DNA of 64,000 nt from a bacterium (GTDB lineage Bacteria; Patescibacteriota; Gracilibacteria; UBA1369; PNNO01), in the NCBI GenBank assembly GCA_013824265.1, contig PNNO01000002.1, positions 62,001 through 126,000 on the forward strand, read 5' to 3'. Positions 61,369 to 64,000 of this stretch are shown one piece after another. The notes beneath the pieces are model-generated. The model was given only the letters and a program-made list of their open reading frames with translations. It was not told the origin of the DNA and did not search any database. Both the position numbers and the translations under genes were made by a program. How positions within the stretch are numbered: position 1 is the first letter of the stretch; each line of letters starts with the position of its first letter.

Positions 61369-62001
61369 TTATTCTTTTAACTGAGTTAAGTATTCCGAAG
61401 AGGCTGATTTAAACGTGTTACCTATGTGATTTATAAACATGCCCAAAATCATCACACCTGCAAGAATGTCCATTAAAATGGCTATATCTATAAGGATTGG
61501 CTTTTCCTGACTTACCGCAAGAGATAGAAGGAAAACCCCATTTTCAATAATCATATATCCAATCAAATTCATAAAAACATTTTTATGAATAATAATGAAA
61601 TATAGCCCCGCAAAAAATGCCGCAATTGCAATTGAAAAATATTTTGTGTGGATAAATGCCAAGTCCTGAAGCGTATTACTCAAAAGAAAACTTAAAATTA
61701 TACCTACAAAAACCACCACCAAAGAATAATGAGCCGGAATGGTTTTTTCGCTTAACCTAACTATGTTGTTTCGTTTTCTTATTTTCATCAAAAATAGCGG
61801 AATTATAAACGCTTTAACGGCCACCGTTTCAAAAAGAATGAACATCAGATTGGTAAATTCCATACCGGCAAGATGGAAAAACGTTATTCCCGAAAGAATC
61901 AATCCCTGGAAAAATAAAAGCATGAGATACTTCTTCACTCTGTCCGTCACCGTGAAGTAAAACAATGTAGCTGCGTACCCGACTATAAAGAGATATTCCA
62001 T
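61369..62001 (-). CDS. HyfE-like membrane subunit
   Basis: 210 aa, six transmembrane helices. The C-terminal half is NuoK-like (GYMIIENGVFLLSLAV, DILAGVMILGMFI), with the conserved Glu in the membrane. Matches HyfE of hydrogenase-4 in length and position between the NuoH-like and HyfF-like genes. Gaps to neighbours are 1-3 bp. Confidence 0.88.
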   Translation of the reverse strand: MEYLFIVGYAATLFYFTVTDRVKKYLMLLFFQGLILSGITFFHLAGMEFTNLMFILFETVAVKAFIIPLFLMKIRKRNNIVRLSEKTIPAHYSLVVVFVGIILSFLLSNTLQDLAFIHTKYFSIAIAAFFAGLYFIIIHKNVFMNLIGYMIIENGVFLLSLAVSQEKPILIDIAILMDILAGVMILGMFINHIGNTFKSASSEYLTQLKE

Positions 62002-62002
62002 T

Positions 62003-62932
62003 TTAAGTTAAGATAAATTTTGAATTCATTGCAAGAATGAGAAAGAAAATAAGCACTGCCAACGAAAACATCAATACTATATAAAGCGAGTTTTTCTTCA
62101 TTTTATTTCTTGCGCGGAAAGATTCAGATAGTCCAATCGCAATTGCGAACAATACTCCCATGCCAAGAAATATTGCCACATTGGTAATCAAATGAAATTC
62201 GGGAGACAGAAAGAAATTAGCTATTAACCCTCCATAAAGGGCAAATTTAAGAGCATTTGCCGCCTGAATAAGACCAAGGTCAAATCCGCTGTTATCAAGA
62301 ACCATAACCTCATGAACCATTGTAAGTTCAAGGTGTGTTTTTGGATCATCAACAGGCAAACGGCTGTTTTCAACAAGAGCGATATTAAAAAGAATATATA
62401 TTATGAAAACGATAATCATCCAAGAAAGATACGGCGTATCGGAAAGCGCACCTGCATTTGCGTATAAATTGCCCAACGAAGGAGGTTGAGCAACAAGCGC
62501 TAAAGATCCCATGATAGTAAAGAAGACCGGCTCTATAAGCATTGAATAAAAGGCTTCCCGATTGGCGCCCATTCCTTCAAAAGGACTTGCCGTATCAATG
62601 GCACTCAAAATCATAAAAAACTTCCCTATGGCAAGAAGGTAGGCCAAAAATATGAAGTCCGAAGTGAAACCAAAAATTCCTTTTTCAGCCCCAAACGGAA
62701 GAAAAAATAATCCAAGAAAAATTGTCGCAAAATAAACAATTGGGGCTATTTGAAAAATGAAACTCGTAGAATTGCTGTAAACGCTACCTTTCTTAAGTAG
62801 ACGAAAAATATCAAACATCGGCTGTATTAAAGACGGCGCTTTCCTACCGCACGATTTTGCTTTAACGGCTCCTATTATCCCGGGGATAAAGAATGCCGTT
62901 ACAAAAGCCAATAATAATGCCATGCCTGTCAT
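62003..62932 (-). CDS. HyfC/NuoH-like membrane subunit
   Basis: 309 aa, eight transmembrane helices. Family signatures: GRKAPSLIQPMFDIFRLLKK at the membrane-entry loop, SPFEGMGANREAFYSMLIEP, and ENSRLPVDDPKTHLELTMVH. NuoH/HyfC links the peripheral arm to the ion-pumping arm; its charged residues look intact, so the membrane arm seems functional even though the peripheral metals are lost. Confidence 0.92.
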   Translation of the reverse strand: MTGMALLLAFVTAFFIPGIIGAVKAKSCGRKAPSLIQPMFDIFRLLKKGSVYSNSTSFIFQIAPIVYFATIFLGLFFLPFGAEKGIFGFTSDFIFLAYLLAIGKFFMILSAIDTASPFEGMGANREAFYSMLIEPVFFTIMGSLALVAQPPSLGNLYANAGALSDTPYLSWMIIVFIIYILFNIALVENSRLPVDDPKTHLELTMVHEVMVLDNSGFDLGLIQAANALKFALYGGLIANFFLSPEFHLITNVAIFLGMGVLFAIAIGLSESFRARNKMKKNSLYIVLMFSLAVLIFFLILAMNSKFILT

Positions 62933-62934
62933 AT

Positions 62935-64000
62935 CTATATAATTTTAAGAAGGGTCAGAATTAATATGATTGCAAAAAACGATATCGCGTAAAATACATA
63001 ATGATGAAGTTGTGCGCTCTGAAGCAGAAAATTTTCACTTGAAAATAATTTTTCAATAAAACGCGTCGGCGCATTTATCAATTTTTCTTCAAACAAATCA
63101 TCAGCATGTGACGAAAACTCTCTTTTAGAAGGGAAAATTTCATCTTCAGTAAATTGCTCGAACTTTTTCTTTTCCGAAAAAAGCGGTTTTAAAAACTCAA
63201 GGTGATTATCCGCAAATGATGTCGCTGTATATTGATGACGAGCAGCATCAGCTCCGGTATAAGCGCAACCCCAAGTGGTATTATGTGAAATAACTTTATT
63301 TTTTTGAAAAATCTTCTTGATGCCATATATCACAAGAACCATAAGGATTAATATGCCGCTAAGGATTCCCGTCCAACTTAAACTCGTAAAGATTTCCGCA
63401 GGCAAAGACCCCATATCCCCAAATACTCCGGCAGCTTTTACGGCATATGGTACAAATAATATTGGCGCGACGCCGATGGCAACTATTAAAATCCCTATTA
63501 AAAATTTAGGCATAAGCATGTTGGCGGAAACTTCATGTGCTTCGGAAATATTTTTTGTCCTGGCGTTTCCCAAAAACACAATTCCAAACACTTTAACGAA
63601 ACAAAAAATCGCCAATCCTCCAATAAGGGCAAGGCTTAAAATCACTCCAAGAAAAAGAAAATCAAAATTAAAAGTGGCTGTTTTTAAATTCCCAAACGCA
63701 CCCGCGTAAATAAGAAACTCCGAAACAAAGCCGTTAAATGGGGGCAACCCACATATTGCCAAAGCGGCAAGAAGAAAGAACAGGGCGGTATAAGGCATTG
63801 TTTTAATAACCCCTCCCAAATGCTCAATCTGCTTTGTATGTGTTTTTTGATAGACAGATCCTGCCGAATAAAAGAGTAATGATTTAAATAGCGAATGATT
63901 TAGAACATGTAAAATACCTCCCGTAAAACCCATTATCGCCAAAACATTGTTTTGTATGGCAAGGCCTATTACTCCAAGGCCAATTCCTATTCCTATAATT
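62935..64000 (-). CDS. HyfB/NuoL-like antiporter-type subunit (5' part outside window)
   Basis: At least 354 residues are visible; the frame is open to the right-hand window edge, so the N-terminal half is missing. Several transmembrane helices, with the conserved HVLNHSLFKSLLFYSAG (His and Lys of the proton path) and GLPPFNGFVSEF. The C-terminal ~90 residues form a soluble stretch and a final helix, as in HyfB. First visible gene of the leftward Hyf-like operon. Confidence 0.9.
   Translation of the reverse strand, partial: IIGIGIGLGVIGLAIQNNVLAIMGFTGGILHVLNHSLFKSLLFYSAGSVYQKTHTKQIEHLGGVIKTMPYTALFFLLAALAICGLPPFNGFVSEFLIYAGAFGNLKTATFNFDFLFLGVILSLALIGGLAIFCFVKVFGIVFLGNARTKNISEAHEVSANMLMPKFLIGILIVAIGVAPILFVPYAVKAAGVFGDMGSLPAEIFTSLSWTGILSGILILMVLVIYGIKKIFQKNKVISHNTTWGCAYTGADAARHQYTATSFADNHLEFLKPLFSEKKKFEQFTEDEIFPSKREFSSHADDLFEEKLINAPTRFIEKLFSSENFLLQSAQLHHYVFYAISFFAIILILTLLKII

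Noticed and set aside
1-64000. UGA recoding (Gracilibacteria/SR1 style)
   Set aside because: Well-defined genes end at TGA in the right place (hsdM, DUF4012 gene, SpoU methyltransferase gene) and no conserved domain is interrupted by in-frame TGA.

Overview
The window is 64 kb of a bacterial chromosome of moderate-to-low GC. It is densely packed with short intergenic gaps, many 4-20 bp gene overlaps and few Shine-Dalgarno sequences. The gene content fits a Patescibacteria/CPR-type lineage. A hydrogenase-4-like membrane complex, peptidoglycan genes (murA, murI, murJ), SLH and LPxTG surface proteins and DUF4012/PEGA/C39 proteins make me favour something near Peregrinibacteria. That placement is inference from gene content only. 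TGA is used as an ordinary stop (ends of hsdM, the DUF4012 gene and the SpoU methyltransferase gene), so this is not a UGA-recoded Gracilibacteria/SR1 genome.

Layout. 1-13.3 kb: a 5'-cut PcrA/UvrD helicase; a secreted M23 peptidase with a small secreted partner and unusual base composition; ymdB-ctpA; a lone OmpR-type DNA-binding protein; BrkB; a GGDEF cyclase; ribD; a YgjP metallopeptidase; a soluble sensor kinase; two unknowns. 13.3-16.3 kb: tRNA-Ser(UGA), a highly structured spacer, and an arginyl-tRNA synthetase carrying an N-terminal B3/4 (editing-type) domain. 16.3-20.9 kb: a CNNM/CorC protein, an LPETG-tailed Fn3/Ig surface protein, a ComEC-like metallo-beta-lactamase, and a small region with a G10 tract inside a promoter spacer. 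21-31.2 kb: murA, then a one-direction defence operon (RloA-like ATPase, RloB-like TOPRIM, HsdR, HsdM, HsdS) ending in two unrecognised genes.

31.4-50 kb: murJ, a C39-like peptidase and membrane-anchored unknowns; comM, a PEGA/beta-propeller protein, yraN; dnaB, lysS; DUF4012 and O-antigen-ligase-like proteins; a long-form guaA; a PAP2-polyprenol-kinase-like fusion; murI; a DUF881 pair; a membrane-tethered HTH protein; a Cys-rich lipoprotein. 50-57.7 kb: SpoU methyltransferase and ybeY; ugd and uxs (UDP-glucose to UDP-glucuronate to UDP-xylose); a DUF3298 lipoprotein; an SLH protein; an RRM protein; an aminotransferase; tRNA-Ser(GCU). 57.7-64 kb: a six-gene Hyf/complex-I-like operon read leftward, its first gene cut by the window end.

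The most notable points are: (1) the Hyf-like operon has lost every [NiFe] ligand cysteine in its large subunit and every proximal-cluster cysteine in its small subunit, so it cannot be a hydrogenase as usually annotated; (2) the B3/4-ArgRS fusion, which suggests in-cis editing of tRNA-Arg; (3) a fusion of a PAP2 phosphatase with a polyprenol-kinase-like domain, whose two reactions could both yield undecaprenyl phosphate; (4) the defence operon with two uncharacterised tail genes; (5) a G10 tract in a promoter spacer, suggesting slippage-controlled expression.
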